The notes under the pieces are model-generated. The model saw only the letters and a program-made list of their open reading frames with translations, ran no database searches and had not been told where the DNA came from. The position numbers and the translations under genes were made by a program. Below, one piece after another: positions 63,897 through 64,000 of a stretch of DNA of 64,000 nt; positions within the stretch are counted from its first letter, which is position 1, and every line of letters begins with the position of its first letter. Source of the stretch: CAVYUC01 sp963783085 (GTDB taxonomy: Bacteria > Bacteroidota > Bacteroidia > Bacteroidales > Prolixibacteraceae). The stretch is from NCBI GenBank assembly GCA_963783085.1, contig CAWAMJ010000002.1:372001-436000 (forward strand), given 5' to 3'.

Positions 63897-64000
63897 GTCG
63901 CAATAACGATAAAGAATTTTTTTTAATCCGCGGTAATTTCAACTTTAAATAAAGGCAAAAAATAAAACAACAGGCGAAAGTTAAAACGGATTTCATACTT

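Overview
The window is chromosomal DNA from a member of the Bacteroidota, probably a free-living polysaccharide degrader of the Marinilabiliales/Prolixibacteraceae type (phylum firm, family an inference). The evidence is SusC/SusD pairs, FecI/FecR regulation, type IX secretion (T9SS) C-terminal sorting domains, the bamD-rpoZ-coaBC-DUF4835-recN order, and promoters of the form TTTG-N19-TAnnTTTG, of which two perfect examples are present (5253-5283 and, on the minus strand, 8522-8552).

Layout. 0-5.1 kb: minus-strand housekeeping operon bamD, rpoZ, coaBC, DUF4835, recN; coaBC is out of frame at an A10 run. 5.3-9.9 kb: an alpha-oxoamine synthase (sphingolipid or sulfonolipid type), trxB, a small membrane protein, tRNA-Pro(GGG) with its own promoter and terminator, a sulfotransferase and a small conserved protein. 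10.4-14.6 kb: membrane and stress genes (VTT/DedA-like protein, SDR oxidoreductase without its catalytic Lys, a two-TM ion channel with an unusual filter, DUF1622, DUF4235, a 61-residue membrane lipoprotein). 14.7-19.7 kb: a PAS hybrid histidine kinase, then a REC-GAF-kinase protein whose receiver and ATPase ends both look degenerate, overlapping a stand-alone receiver. 19.9-21.6 kb: a GH5 glucanase with a T9SS tail. 21.7-24.0 kb: cydAB.

24.0-28.7 kb is an accessory island: a 1.2-kb array of long repeats carrying six stem-loops, a DUF6364 antitoxin with a frameshifted PIN toxin, and an ImmA/IrrE-DUF4411 toxin-antitoxin-like pair, in AT-rich DNA. 28.9-30.5 kb: a HAD phosphatase and an AEC transporter. 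30.5-42.6 kb: a 12-kb minus-strand surface operon encoding a secreted phage-tail-collar protein, a 2717-residue LamG protein and a cadherin-repeat protein; the last two have T9SS tails and share an unnamed domain of about 115 residues. 43-45.8 kb: a TauE/SafE permease, glyA and a membrane protein, with two different heptanucleotide arrays around glyA.

46.1-55.6 kb is a polysaccharide utilisation locus: ECF sigma, FecR, a SusC transducer with an STN domain, a SusD-like lipoprotein, a GH16 beta-glucanase lipoprotein and a fused alpha/beta-hydrolase plus SGNH esterase. The likely substrate is an esterified beta-glucan. 56.4-57.9 kb holds a second array, of about 409-bp tandem units with nested hairpins. 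58-64 kb: a CurA-type reductase, a Spy-like lipoprotein and sucAB (2-oxoglutarate dehydrogenase E1 and E2).

The least explained parts are the two structured repeat arrays, the collar/LamG/cadherin operon with its shared module, the pseudo-kinase, and the dual-esterase fusion. All calls come from reading the sequence; no database search was run.
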